Origin: Vicugna pacos
Taxonomy: Eukaryota > Chordata > Mammalia > Artiodactyla > Camelidae
NCBI RefSeq assembly: GCF_048564905.1
Contig: NC_133005.1
Location: forward strand, 136,501-200,500
Direction: 5' to 3'
Length of the DNA: 64,000 nucleotides
A program made the position numbers and the translations under genes. The notes beneath the pieces are model-generated. The model saw nothing but the letters and a program-made list of their open reading frames with translations, was not told where the DNA came from and made no database searches. Shown here piece after piece: positions 24,691 through 34,800 of the stretch. Numbering within the stretch: position 1 is the first letter of the stretch; each line of letters opens with the position of its first letter.

Positions 24691-25429
24691 CACTTGAAAG
24701 GAAGAAACCTAATTTGAAAGGAAAGATTTCAAGGACATGTTGGATGTGGAATGCCCGTGAAACCTGTAAAACAAGGAAAGGGGAGTGATCCAAGGGTGTA
24801 TCAACAGAGGAATGGTTTGAGAATGAAAGAGGGGATAATTGTTTTCTCCATGAACTGACCTGACCACAGCCAGCTCGGGGAGTGAAGGACCTGCAGTCGT
24901 GTCCCATGAGGAGGGATAGTAAATCCTGAGTTGTCAGGATGGAAAAGAAATGGCAAAGGGGCAAGTGAGGGACCACGGTTTGCACATCTTTGTTCTCTGG
25001 GCCTGAGAGACTGAAGTGGGACCCATGCGTATCTATCTTTAGGAAGGCAGGTTTCAGCTTCTGAGCGTAAGCAGTTTGTCATGAGAGCGCTCCAAAAATG
25101 ATGAGACTACAGTGGAGCAGTGAGTTCCCTGTCATCAGAGGTGTGTAAACAAAGGCAGGCAATGGTGTGAAAGGGACCCCAGCTTCCAGGGGAGAGCCCT
25201 GGCAGTCCTCAGGGCTTAGCTCTCCTCTGCTGCTGAGGGAGCACAGGGCACACCCCCACTTCCTCTTCCAGACCCTCTCCGTCTTGCCTAGGTGTCTGGG
25301 GGTTTGCACAGCACTTCCTTCCCCAGAGAACTGCTTCAGTGAGCCGCACCACATGCCCTTCCCTGCCCCTGGCCCCTTCTATGGGACAAGGACCATACAC
25401 CCACCAGAGCCAACCTAGCCTCATCGTTT

Positions 25430-25555
25430 CTGGCCTAGTAGTTCAAACCGAGCAACAAGCTATAGGACCCTGGACAAACTTGGCCTCCCCAAGTCTGTCT
25501 TCATCTGTTAAATGAGGATAATAATAGTACCGAGAGTGCTAAACCTGGGCATTGG
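25430..25555 (+). repeat. MIR SINE fragment, sense
   Basis: GGACCCTGGACAAACTTGGC followed by CATCTGTTAAATGAGGATAA and TAATAGTACC matches the MIR core and 3' part. Confidence 0.75.
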
Positions 25556-25564
25556 AGATATGTC

Positions 25565-25690
25565 CCCCCCCCAGTATATTGAGCACCTACTGTGAGCTAG
25601 GACTGTTCTAGATATAGCAGGGAACAAACCAGAGAAAAATCTCTGCCTTTGTCAAACTTACATTCTGTTGGGAGGAGAGAGGCAGAAAGA
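25565..25690 (-). mobile_element. LINE-2 3' end, antisense
   Basis: TTGAGCACCTACTGTGAGC, then GGACTGTTCTAGATATAGC, GGGAACAAACCAGAG and CTTACATTCTGTTGGGAGGA are the reversed terminal L2 sequence. Confidence 0.85.
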
Positions 25691-26029
25691 ACTGATAGGC
25701 GTAATAAATGAAACCTGTATTTGCAGAAGATTCCCAACAGGTGGCCTTTCTGGAAACAAGGGACTGAGCAGCACATCCCAAACTGTGGCAGGCCAACGTC
25801 TGTCCCAGCTGGAGAACATGGGTCAGACAGAGACTCCCTTGGGGTTGGGAAGCTGGGGTCAGAGAAGATGATACATGAAAGTCCTGGCAACCCAGCCACC
25901 TGGGTGCTTATCCTGCACAGAGCCATAGACTTACTCTTTCACCCTGGGCAAGTCACTTAGCTGTGAGACTCGTGCTGTGCACTTGAGGGGCTGTAGTGAG
26001 CAGAGAAGGTTCCTTCCAGCCCCCCTGGA

Positions 26030-26250
26030 GCCTGACTGTGTAGTGGGGGCATCGAGCAGGAAGTAGATAAAATACCAGGAGGGAGAAAAACGCTCTGAAG
26101 AAAGTGAAACAGGATGGTGTGGCAGAGATGTCTTGGGGAGGGGAAGGTGATCAGGGAGGGCCTCTTGGAGGAGGCTGTAATGGAGTTGAGGCCTGAAGAC
26201 AAGAGGGACCTGGGCAGACTCTTCCAGAAAGAGGATACTGTGGGTGCCAC
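26030..26250 (-). mobile_element. LINE-2 fragment, antisense
   Basis: GGAGGGCCTCTTGGAGGAGG followed by GAGGCCTGAAGACAAGAGG and CTTCCAGAAAGAGGA follow the reversed L2 3' region. Confidence 0.6.
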
Positions 26251-26573
26251 AAGTTCTACCGGGAGGAGCCCCATGGTTGTGTCAGGTGTCTGCAGTGCCA
26301 GCCTTAACTGCTCAGTGATGGTTAGCTGCTGGTGTTACGTGTTTTCCATCTTTCCCGATTATTTTGAAGATTAAAAGACAATTGTAAAAACACGAGAAAT
26401 GAGTGAAAATACAGAACGCAAAATTGTATCTACACTGTCTTTCATCGCTGTTTAAACTCTTATTTTGCGTGTTTCCTTTTGGGTCAGAGAGGATGTGGGA
26501 AAATCTTCCTTTTCAACTCTCCTGGGTTGTCCTGGTCACGCGGTTAGGATAGCCAGTCACGCTTGTCTTGCAG

Positions 26574-26713
26574 CACCTCGGAGGTTGGCCAGAAGTGGAA
26601 GGCGGAGGAAGATGTAGCGCTGTAGGCCAAGAAGACCCGTGTGTCAGACCCCATTAGCAGCTGGGAGAGCTTGGAAGAGGAGGCGGCGGCAGAAGCTGAA
26701 ACCGCCAAAGCCA
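26574..26713 (+). pseudogene. TCOF1: TCOF1-like exon 3, broken
   Basis: The acceptor GCTTGTCTTGCAG and donor GTAAGAG flank 140 bp. In phase with exon 2 it reads TSEVGQKWKAEEDVAL, a stop at 26623-26625, then AKKTRVSDPISSWESLEE and an acidic tail ending AETAKA. Human treacle has Gln at the stop position and STSESSEEEEE where this copy reads SSWESLEEEAA. The casein-kinase-type acidic serine run is therefore eroded. Confidence 0.88.
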
Positions 26714-26989
26714 GTAAGAGTCCTGCATGCTGTGGGTCCCCCATGGTTGGTGCTGGTGGGCTTGGACCAGGGCCCTGCCCCTTCTGGGAACAGGCTGTCA
26801 GATCACTTAGAGGCAGGTGTGAACCAGGCGATCACCCCAAGAGAACGCAGTCCTCAGTGGTTTAGGATGTGGGCATGGCTCAGAGAGTTGCTGGCATTAT
26901 GAGCCTGGCTTGGGAGGAGACAGAGACAGGGCGGTGGCAGCCGCAGCGAATCTACCACTGGATCCGAGGAGACCGCTGCAGTGCTTCGG

Positions 26990-27009
26990 AGGGCCAGCAG
27001 GGGGAAGCA
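26990..27009 (+). promoter_or_regulatory. CTCF-like motif 1
   Basis: AGGGCCAGCAGGGGGAAGCA resembles the CTCF core CCASYAGRKGGC, with AAG in place of the usual GC after the G run. Same orientation as motif 2, about 32 bp upstream of it. Confidence 0.5.
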
Positions 27010-27022
27010 CTGCCGCCTCCGG

Positions 27023-27042
27023 CCTGGCAGCAGGGGGCGCAG
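27023..27042 (+). promoter_or_regulatory. CTCF-like motif 2
   Basis: CCTGGCAGCAGGGGGCGCAG is a near-consensus CTCF core (AGCAGGGGGCGC) in a CpG-rich setting. Confidence 0.65.
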
Positions 27043-27789
27043 GCGCAGAGTGAGGCTCCAGTGCGCAGGCTCGCGGGAGCCTCCAGGATTGGATGGCACC
27101 GATCCCGCAGGTCCGGTGGGCCTGAGAACCCAACTCGCGAGGTGGGCGGTTGGCAGGTGGGGCGGTTCGGGCGAGGCTGGGTGCGGCAGGGCCAGGTGAG
27201 GAGAGATACTGGGGGCTGGGGCGGGGAGTTGAGGGACGTCCGTGCCGAGGTGTGAGAGGGCAGAGTTGGGCCCACCTAATGGTCTTGAGAGGCAGATGCC
27301 GCTGATGCCCAGGGGCTGAAGGTGTAAGGTGTGGGCTGTGGCCCCAGCCACAGACAGGCCCCCTGGGCAGGTTTCGGGTGGGCCCTGGGCAGGGTGAGGC
27401 CAGAGCGCGCCGCAGCCTCCGGCGGAGACAGCCAGGGCGGCGTGGTGCCGCGCCTTGCTGCCACACGTGTTGTGGGTGCTGTGCGCGACAGCTTTGGGAC
27501 AGGGAGCGCTTTGGCTCTGTGGTAAAGAAAGACCTTGAACTCTCGCTGAAGCGCGTGGAACTGCTGTGATTGGTAAGAAGCCATAGTCGGGTGCTAGCTC
27601 ACCGGTCCCTGCTTCCTGGGCTGAGGAGGTTTGGGGGCCAGGAGCTCCATTCTCACTCAAGGACCAGTGAGGGTTTGTTGCCGAGTCCAAACTCGTTCTG
27701 CTTGCCGCACGACAGGCCAGTAAAAACAAAGGTTATTCTCTACTACAGGCCGAGTGGCCCAGAGAGAAACAGGGCATTAATTCATGATT

Positions 27790-28560
27790 AATTCCACAGC
27801 TATTTTTAAACACCTCCTGTGTACCAGGACTGTTCTAGAAGCTGAAAATACCTACGAACAAGATAGGCAAGGTCCCTCCTTCAGGGACTTACATTCCAGG
27901 TGGGAGAGAGCCAGTCAAGGCTGAGTTCTGGGGTTTTGCCTTGCTGTTTAATGAGATGGGGAAAACTGTAGGTGAGTTAGGTTTCATTTTTGGAATAGGT
28001 GGAGTCGAGAATTATGTCTTGGGTATCTTAGGTTTGAGATGCCTAGTAGGTTTTTTCCAAGATGCAACACATGAACAATATAGTTAGAAAGAATTTTATA
28101 GGGAACTCCATACACCCACCACCTAGACCCTACCATTAATATTTAGTTGCGCTGGTTTTTTCACAGATCTATGCATCTCTCAATCCCTCTCTCCATCTGT
28201 CAATCGCTTGGTGGATTTATTTATTTATTTAGTGGTAAAATGTACATAAGTCACCTAGTAGATTTTTAAGTTGAGACATCAAACAGGCCATTGGAAATTT
28301 GAAGGTGAAGTCCTGGAGGGTGTTAGGGCTAGAACTGGCCTTTGGAGTGGTCACCATATAGGTGGTATTTAAACTAAGGGACTGGGTGAAACTACCTAGG
28401 TGGAAAGTAGACAGAGAAAAGAGAAAGGGAAGCTAAAAAGAGAGGGAGCTGGTGGTCAGCCATGGTGAGTGCTACCGTGCAAGATGGTTTGGCAATTAGG
28501 AGGATTTTAATCATTTTAACAAGAACAACTTTAGTGCAATAGATGGGGCCTTAAGGTCAA
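27790..28560 (-). mobile_element. LINE-2 fragments, antisense, interrupted
   Basis: The left part holds the reversed terminus (ACCTCCTGTGTACCAGGACT, then AGGGACTTACATTCCAGG). The right part holds GAGATGCCTAGTAGG and ATATAGGTGGTATTTAAAC blocks of the L2 body. About 28060-28260 looks like a different, AT-rich insert, possibly an old L1 piece. Confidence 0.6.
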
Positions 28561-29564
28561 GTGGAATTTTGTTTTTAAGACAAGAGAAATTCAGAATATG
28601 CTTATATGCCAGTGGGATTGAACTCATAGAAAGGGAGAAATATTTGAATAACTGAGGGGAGGAAACTCCAGAGCAGGTGAGTAGTTGGCTTTAAAATGGG
28701 CAGGAAATGATACTGCATTGTGACTAGAGGGGAAGCCGAAAAAAACGGGTGCAGGTAGGTGGAAGAGGCCCCATCTGTCTGTGAAGGTGGTCACTGGCTG
28801 AGAGTTAGGGCAGCAGGGGAGCAGGGAAGAGATCTGTTAGAACAGGGAGGAAACACATGTAAGGGTCCCTCTGAAGAGTGGGAAAGTGAACTCACTAGGG
28901 AAATGGAGTTGGTTTGCTAGGCAGTACTGAGTGCCCGTTTGAGATGTGGAGTCGTGAACGTAAAATGAGATCATCCCAGTGGGGTTGTGGTTTCCAGTGG
29001 GGAAGTTCAGGCTTGGAAGGTTGTTGTGAAGTTTAGTAGATGAGGTAATACATAGAAACATTTAACACAATAGCAAGCACGTAATGGATGTTACCTGTTT
29101 TTGAATTCTCATTTTGTTTCTCTTTTGTTTTTACAAATGTGCCTGGGGAAGGCTGACCTTTACCACCGGACAGTATTGTCTCCTGTGACATGTTTTCCAG
29201 TCAAACCAAAGTCCACCGCAGTTTGCAGCTACTTGGAGGTCTGGCTCCTGGTGTGGTTACATTTATACAGCTTCATAATTGAGTATGTGTGCTAAAAAGT
29301 GCCAAACTGTAGCAACCATAGCAAACAGAGCTTTCCATTTTCATACTGACTCCTAGTCTTGGACTGGATCGGCTGGGGGTTTGTCACAGTGGCAGTTCTT
29401 AAGTTTCGTTTATCTTTTATTCCTGCAGCTCATATTGGATCTGATGAAATGGGAATCTACAGGATCTACAGATATGAGGTAGTCAGGGGAGAGTTGCAGT
29501 TTCATGGACTGTTATTTCTCCCTGACCCCTTCGGGCTGTAGTATGATGCAAATAACATCTGACA

Positions 29565-29735
29565 GGTCTTCAAAGTGCCAGGCACTGTTGTAAATACATC
29601 ACATGCATAATCTCGTTTAATTGTCACCTCAACGCAGTGAGTCAGGTACTATTGTTATGTCTATTTTTCAGATGCAAAAATAGGCTCAGAGGGCTTAAGT
29701 AACTTGCCCAAGGTACAGAGTCTGATCTCCAGTTT
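29565..29735 (-). repeat. MIR SINE, antisense
   Basis: GTGCCAGGCACTGTTGTAAA, then GTACTATTGTTATG, CAGATGCAAAAATAGGCTCA and AGTAACTTGCCCAAGGTACA give a nearly complete reversed MIR. Confidence 0.9.
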
Positions 29736-29794
29736 CTCCTGCAGACATCAACTTTTTTTTTTTAAGATGTTGACCATTAATCATCTACATTGTA

Positions 29795-30005
29795 GTAGAG
29801 TAAATAAGATAATGGACTGGAGCAAATTGCCTGGGTTCAGAAACTGCCACCTACTAGCTACATGTCCTTGGGTAAATTATTTATCCTCCATGTGCCTTTG
29901 TTTCTTTATCCATGAAATAGGAATAACAGTACCTGCATGATAGGGTTCTTACGAAGATCACATGAGTTAATGTACTTAATAAGCCTAAATTTGTGCCTGG
30001 TTGTT
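29795..30005 (+). repeat. MIR SINE, sense
   Basis: TGCCTGGGTTCAGAAACTGC, then CACCTACTAGCTACATGTCC, TTGGGTAAATTATTTATCC and a GAAATAGGAATAACAGTACC block give a nearly full-length MIR. It is only 60 bp from an opposite-strand MIR, forming a loose inverted pair. Confidence 0.9.
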
Positions 30006-30594
30006 TAAATGCTGCTCTTGTCATCTGCCTGGTACTGCAGCCATGGTGATATGTGTACTGATTGACTCCCCTAAAATCATTTTCTGTGGGTCCTACTGCG
30101 GAGTCTAGGTGGAGTTTCGACGTGCTTCTAACTCAGGCATTATCTCTGTTTCCTCTGATTTTATTAGCTCTCTGATGGAAGCAAACCTACCAGTGCTTCT
30201 AGGTCCAGAAAACAACTTGAATTTCATTCAGTTTCATCTGACCAGTGATGTTCATTTAACTTGTCCTGGGATTGGAGTATGGCTTAAAGGGAAATGAGCC
30301 TTGGAGAGTAATATGCTTCCGTTTTGCCCTTCCCAGGCAGCCTGTTAGAGGGATTTGGTTGGAAAGGCCAATGGACCACATAGCCAGTTCTGGGCACAGT
30401 GTATGGTAAATGATGTGGGTCAAGGGGCTGCACGTGAACATGATCAACAATGATCTGTAAAATTGAAACTTACTGTGATGTGTTGCTTCCATTAGTGATT
30501 AAAAGCAACTGGTCAGGCTTGGCATGGGAGGCCAGTGAAAGTTCTAGACGATGTTTTCTGGTAGACAACAGGGAGAGTAAATGCATGGTATAAA

Positions 30595-30745
30595 GTAGTG
30601 GTTCCCAGTGGGTTTGCGTCAGGATAATCTGGAGAGTTTCGTGAAGCTTTGCAAAATGATAGGCTTCACCTCCACAGATTCTCAGTAAGTCATGATGGGG
30701 TTCTGGATTCAATCTATTTTTTAAGAGCTCCCAGAATGCCTTGGA
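30595..30745 (+). repeat. MER5-type DNA transposon fragment
   Basis: AGTAGTGGTTCCCAGTGGG start, then GTCAGGATAATCTGGAGAG and a CTTCACCTCCACAGATTCTC block follow the MER5 (hAT-Charlie) pattern. Confidence 0.65.
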
Positions 30746-30779
30746 TGTACACTTAGCATGGGATATCATTAGTGCAAAT

Positions 30780-30965
30780 CAGTGCTATTCAGTCCTGTTT
30801 TTTAAAATCACTGTTCATTTGGATTTTTAAAAATTACTGATGCCCTGGATTCACCCCAGGGATTCTGATTCAAGTGGTTTGGGCAAGGTCTGGACATTTA
30901 ATAATGGTATTTTTGAAAAAGGTTCTTAGGTGATTAACCTGCAGTCACGTTTGAGAATCACTGGT
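30780..30965 (+). repeat. MER5-type DNA transposon fragment
   Basis: A central block with CACCCCAGGGATTCTGATTC and the terminal GTTTGAGAATCACTGG agree with MER5. It is diverged. Confidence 0.6.
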
Positions 30966-31184
30966 ATAAATAATCAGCTAGATTTCCCTTCACAGTTTAG
31001 TTATTCCTAGATTTGAAATAGATACAGCTTTAGGCACTATCTTGTTAGGAGAGTGAAAAAATTACTGTTTCTAAACTCCTCCATTGCAGATGTTCAATTT
31101 AATAATCAAGTAACAAAGAAAGATATGAATTGAGGACTGAATCAGCATTTATCACTGAGCAATGAAGATTTCATGAGGTTTTCC

Positions 31185-31325
31185 CTGGGAGGAATTAACA
31201 TTTACTGAGAACTTTATGTGTAATCTCAATCTTAACAACAACTCTAGGAGGTGTTTATTATTCCCATTTTGCAGATAAGAACTTTGGGGCTTAGGGAGGT
31301 TAAGTAACTTGCCCCAGATGTACAC
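31185..31325 (-). repeat. MIR SINE, antisense
   Basis: ATTATTCCCATTTTGCAGAT, then GGGAGGTTAAGTAACTTGCC, preceded by AACATTTACTGAGAAC, give a reversed MIR. Confidence 0.85.
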
Positions 31326-31359
31326 CCAAGTATGTACAGCTCCGAAGTCTGGGTTTCAT

Positions 31360-31545
31360 TTCCTTAGTGATTCTCAACCTCTGCTGCATGGTTGGATCAC
31401 CTGGGGAACTTTAATGATAGATCCTTGGCTCGCATTCTCAAGAGATTCTGATTTCATTGATTTAGTGTGGCCTGGAACTGGGATTTTGCAAAGCCCTACA
31501 GATGATTCTAATCTGGAATCTGAAATTGGCGATCTCTGCATTATA
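31360..31545 (+). repeat. MER5-type DNA transposon fragment
   Basis: GTGATTCTCAACCTCTGCTG, then TGGATCACCTGGGGAAC, AGAGATTCTGATTTCATTG and AGATGATTCTAATCTGG follow MER5A. Confidence 0.75.
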
Positions 31546-31689
31546 CCATGCAACCTTCTGGGGGGGGTGTTCCTAAATTTATTTATGTGTTTAATTTATG
31601 CCAGTTTAATTTTATGGTTGTCCCTCTGTAGAGTGATGTGATGCAGTTGTTTGCCTCCATATATTCACATATCTTAGAGTCCTTTCTGC

Positions 31690-31830
31690 TCCTTCTTGCC
31701 TCTTAATATGTATTGAGTGCCTGGTTTTTGCCATTTTTCTTAGTGCTGAGATGACACAGTGGTGACAAGACAAACCAAGTCACCAGCCTTGTGGTACTTA
31801 CATTGAGGAATATACACAGTAAATGTATGA
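31690..31830 (-). mobile_element. LINE-2 3' end, antisense
   Basis: TATTGAGTGCCTGG, then GAGATGACACAGTGGTGACA and CTTGTGGTACTTACATTGAG are the reversed L2 terminus. The full-length L1 inserted about 70 bp downstream. Confidence 0.75.
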
Positions 31831-31888
31831 GCAGATAAATTTTGACTTACATACATAAGCAAACTTTAAGGTAATGAAAGGTGCTTTT

Positions 31889-31901
31889 AAGAAAAGTAAA
31901 A
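31889..31901 (+). repeat. Target-site duplication of full-length L1, left copy
   Basis: AAGAAAAGTAAAA, repeated exactly at 39373-39385 after the second A-tract. Confidence 0.85.
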
Positions 31902-32159
31902 TGGGGACGAGGCCAAGATGGCAGAGTAGTAGGATGCACGTAGCTCACGCTCTCCCACAGATACACCAAGACTCACATCCGTGGACCCACTCAGCCAACC
32001 AGAGCACCTGCGGAACTCTGACAGAACATTGTCCTCTCCGACAGAACAAAGACGCCAAAAATCTGGTAGGAGAAAGGAAGAAAGGAAGACAGAAAGGCAA
32101 AACAGTGCAGGACTGGTCCCGTGGGGAGGGAGCAGCAAAGGAGGACTGGCGCTCATTCG

Positions 32160-32860
32160 CTGGGTCTCCCCCTCTCCAACAGAGAGGCCAGCAGGACAGA
32201 GGGGGAGTCTCCGAGGCTCGGATCTGTACGGAGCAGACTGACAGAACTAAGTTAAATGGGCACAGAGGGTCCCTGCAACACCCAGCTTGCGACCTGAGCC
32301 GGGAGCTGGGGGCTGGGACAGGCTGCCTGAGCCGGGTGGAGGATGGGGACAGCTGCACTGAGGCAGCCCCGGGGGACTGCAGGGTGCTGCACAGTGTGGA
32401 TAAGTGGGTGCACAGGACAGAACAACCTGGGCCCTCCATAAAACACCATGGCTGATGTGCCCTGGGGGGAAGGGGAAGTGTGCATACCCCCATCTCTGAA
32501 AACCCACAGAAGGTTTTCAGCGAGGTAAGGCAGGGCTCAGGTGCAGCTGCCATATCCTCGGGCGCTTGGCACCCAGGTGGGGGCGGGGGCGAAACCTGAA
32601 TCCATGCCTGGGGGTTCGGCACCCTCAAAGGCCAGTGACTTGTTTGCAGCCCAAGTCAGGATCCTTCCGCCCTGGTGCCTCGGAAAGTTCGCACCACCAG
32701 AACAAACAAGGAGCTGAGTTTGGGCACGGAGCAGGGGCAGAGCTGTTCTGCGGTCTTTTCGGGGCCCGCCTGTGGAGCGCCAACCTGGGGCAGAGCGCAA
32801 GGCGGCGCAGAGCTGCAGAGTGACCAGCGCCGGGAGACGGCGTGTGGACCCTAGCCTTTC
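32160..32860 (+). promoter_or_regulatory. GC-rich part of L1 5' UTR, internal promoter region
   Basis: CpG- and GC-rich part of the 5' UTR, where L1 elements carry their internal RNA polymerase II promoter. It holds long open frames on both strands (for example 31874-32455 plus and 31945-32628 minus) with no recognisable domains. Several CpGs survive. Confidence 0.5.
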
Positions 32861-33075
32861 CGGCAGGAACGCTGTGCTGGGAGGGGGCACAATTTGCTTG
32901 CCAACAGGCACTGGGAGCAGCACAGACGAGGGCACCAAATGAGGACCTCTGGAGACAGCAAGCCAAGCTCACCAAACAGGGCGAAGACAGAAAGACTTAT
33001 CATTAAGAGCACAGTCTCCAGGAGAACACTCCCTCCCCCCCCTTTTTTTTTTTTTGAATCTGTTTTTGCCTGTTG

Positions 33076-33800
33076 TGTTTTCTATTACCTTTTTAATTTT
33101 TACTTTTTTGACAATTATGTATCCTCCCAGTTTTAATCCCTTTTAAATTTTTCTTTTAAAATAATATTATTTTTAAAAATTCACATCATCATTTTTATTT
33201 CTCTTGGTTTTGATCTCGTGTTATTGTTTATACACAGGTTTCAAATATATTTTTTCCTCTTTTATTTTAAAGCTTTTTAAGAGATGTCTCAGCCCGATTG
33301 CTATTCTGCTTTGACTTACTCTTCAATTATTCATTATCCACTGTTTTCAAACCTTTTTTCCTCCCCTTTTTCAAAATTCGCTCTTTATCATATCTTTTTT
33401 TATCTGTTCTATTTTTATTACCTTTTTAATTTCTACTTTCTAAACAATTGTATATGTTTCTAGTTTTAATTCCTTTTTAAATTTTTCTTTCTAAACAATT
33501 GTATATGCTTCTAGTTTTAATTCCTTTTAAATTTGTCTCTTAAAGTAGTTATTATCATTTTTTTTAAATCCACCTGATTTCATTTTCATTTCTTTTGGTT
33601 TTGGTCTCCTGTTATTGATTATAAATAGGTTTCAAATATCATTTTTGGATCTTTTTTCCTTTTTTTTTTTTGTTTAAGGGTTTTTTAAAAAAGACATCTC
33701 AAGATGAATGCTAGTCTGATTCAAATTGCGCTTCTATAATTGGTTATACACTGTTTTCAAACCTTTTTTTCTCTGTTCTTTTAAAATTCTCTTTCTCTCT
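33076..33800 (+). repeat. Tandem duplication in T-rich L1 5' UTR
   Basis: Two diverged units of about 390-410 bp. CTGTTTTCAAACC occurs at 33341 and again at 33751. GTTATTG followed by CAGGTTTCAAATAT or a close variant occurs at 33220 and 33611. Inside the second unit a shorter 51-bp unit is itself duplicated (TAAACAATTGTATATG at 33441 and 33492). Confidence 0.8.
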
Positions 33801-33917
33801 CTCTCCTTTTTTTATTTTTTAAGTTTTACTCCTACATAGGCATTAGATAAATAAATAAACTCTTTTAAGGACCACAATAGATAACTGATACTCCATAAGC
33901 CACAAGGCCAGAGAGAG

Positions 33918-34800
33918 ATGAGCAAGATGAAGAAGCAGAGGAACCACTCCCAGTTAAAAGAACAAGAGAAATCCCCTGAAAGAACGATCAATGAAATAGA
34001 CATCGATAGCCTACTAGATCAAGATTTCAAAAAAGGAGTGATCAAAGTATTGAAGGAACTAAAAGAGACAGTGTTTAGAGATATAAAATACGTCAAAAGT
34101 GAAATGGAAACTATAAAGAAGAGCCAAGTAGAATTGGTAAACTCATTTGCTGAGATGAGAACGGATCTAAAGGCTGTGCAAAGCAGACTAGATAATGCAG
34201 AGGAACGAATTAGTGACCTAGAAGACAGGACAACAGAAAGCACCCCATCAGACAACTGCAAGATAAACAAAAACAAATGAAAGAAACATAAGGGACCTAT
34301 GGGATAATATAAAGCGTGCCAATCTTTGCATAATAGGGGTCCCAGAAGGGGAAGAAAGAACAAAGGGGATTGAAAAGGTTTTTGAAGAAATCATGACTGA
34401 AAACTTCCCAAACTTAAAGAAGAAATCAGATATCCAAGTACAGGAAGCTCAGAGGGTCCCAAACAGGAAGAACCCAAACAGACCCACACCAAGACATATC
34501 ATAATCAAGATGGCCAGAGTCAAGGATAAAGAAATGATCCTAAAGGCAGCAAGAGAAAAACAAAGTGAGTTACAAGGGAACCCCCATAAGGCTCTCAGCT
34601 GATTTTTCTACACAAAACACTACAGGCCAGAAGGAAGTGGCAAGATATATTCAAAGTCCTGAATGAAAAAAAAGATGCAGCCTTGGATACGCTATCCAGC
34701 AAGGCTATCCTTTAGGATAGAAGGAGAGATAAAGAATTTCACAGACAAACAAAAACTAAAACAGTTTAGCAACCCTAAACCCATGCTAAAAGAAACATCG
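33918..34800 (+). pseudogene. L1 ORF1 (RNA-binding chaperone), broken
   Basis: ORF1p is a trimeric coiled-coil RNA-binding protein that coats L1 RNA. The first frame (33918-34280, 120 codons) opens MSKMKKQRNHSQLKEQE and holds a heptad-like coiled coil ending NAEERISDLEDR, a standard ORF1p landmark. The RRM and C-terminal parts continue in another frame: RDLWDNIKRANLCIIGVPEG, then TPRHIIIKMARVKDKEMIL (to 34602) and a C-terminal remnant with YPARLSFRIEGEIK (to about 34790). A frameshift near 34280 and later stops break it. Its total span of about 880 bp is close to the usual 1 kb. Confidence 0.9.

Larger units (their letters stand above)
21231..26713 (+). pseudogene. TCOF1: Unprocessed TCOF1 (treacle) pseudogene, exons 1-3
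   Basis: Three blocks with splice sites match, in order, the first about 100 residues of treacle, the nucleolar factor for rDNA transcription and pre-rRNA modification that is mutated in Treacher Collins syndrome. Block 1 corresponds to the N-terminal LisH region. Block 2 holds TQPVTLLDTYTHWQ (human AQPVTLLDIYTHWQ). Block 3 holds AKKTRVSDPIS and an acidic AEAETAKA end. Introns are retained, so this is a genomic duplication and not a retrocopy. Three coding lesions are visible: the initiator ATG reads GTG (21231), with in-frame stops at 21276-21278 and 26623-26625. Exons encoding the long serine/acidic repeats and lysine-rich C-terminus were not found downstream. A real, functional TCOF1 is therefore expected elsewhere in the genome. 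The match is from memory of the human protein. Confidence 0.85.
26880..27560. promoter_or_regulatory. Second CpG-rich patch with insulator-like motifs
   Basis: About 680 bp high in G+C and CpG just downstream of TCOF1-like exon 3. The open frames crossing it on both strands are a by-product of GC-richness and show no recognisable domain. It carries two CTCF-like motifs (separate entries). It may be an independent CpG island or sequence at the edge of the duplicated segment. Confidence 0.55.

Noticed and set aside
21231-26713. Functional TCOF1 gene
   Set aside because: Loss of ATG and two in-frame stops in separate exons, plus absence of later exons, outweigh the preserved splice sites. TCOF1 is essential, so the working copy should lie elsewhere.
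26854-27729. A 291-codon open frame on the minus strand
   Set aside because: It lies in the CpG-rich patch where stop codons are scarce. Overlapping frames are open on both strands, composition is Pro/Ser/Ala-rich with no domain, and there is no splice or start support.
31874-32455. A 193-codon plus-strand open frame
   Set aside because: It begins in the flank and runs across the L1 insertion junction into the 5' UTR, so it cannot be an ancestral gene.
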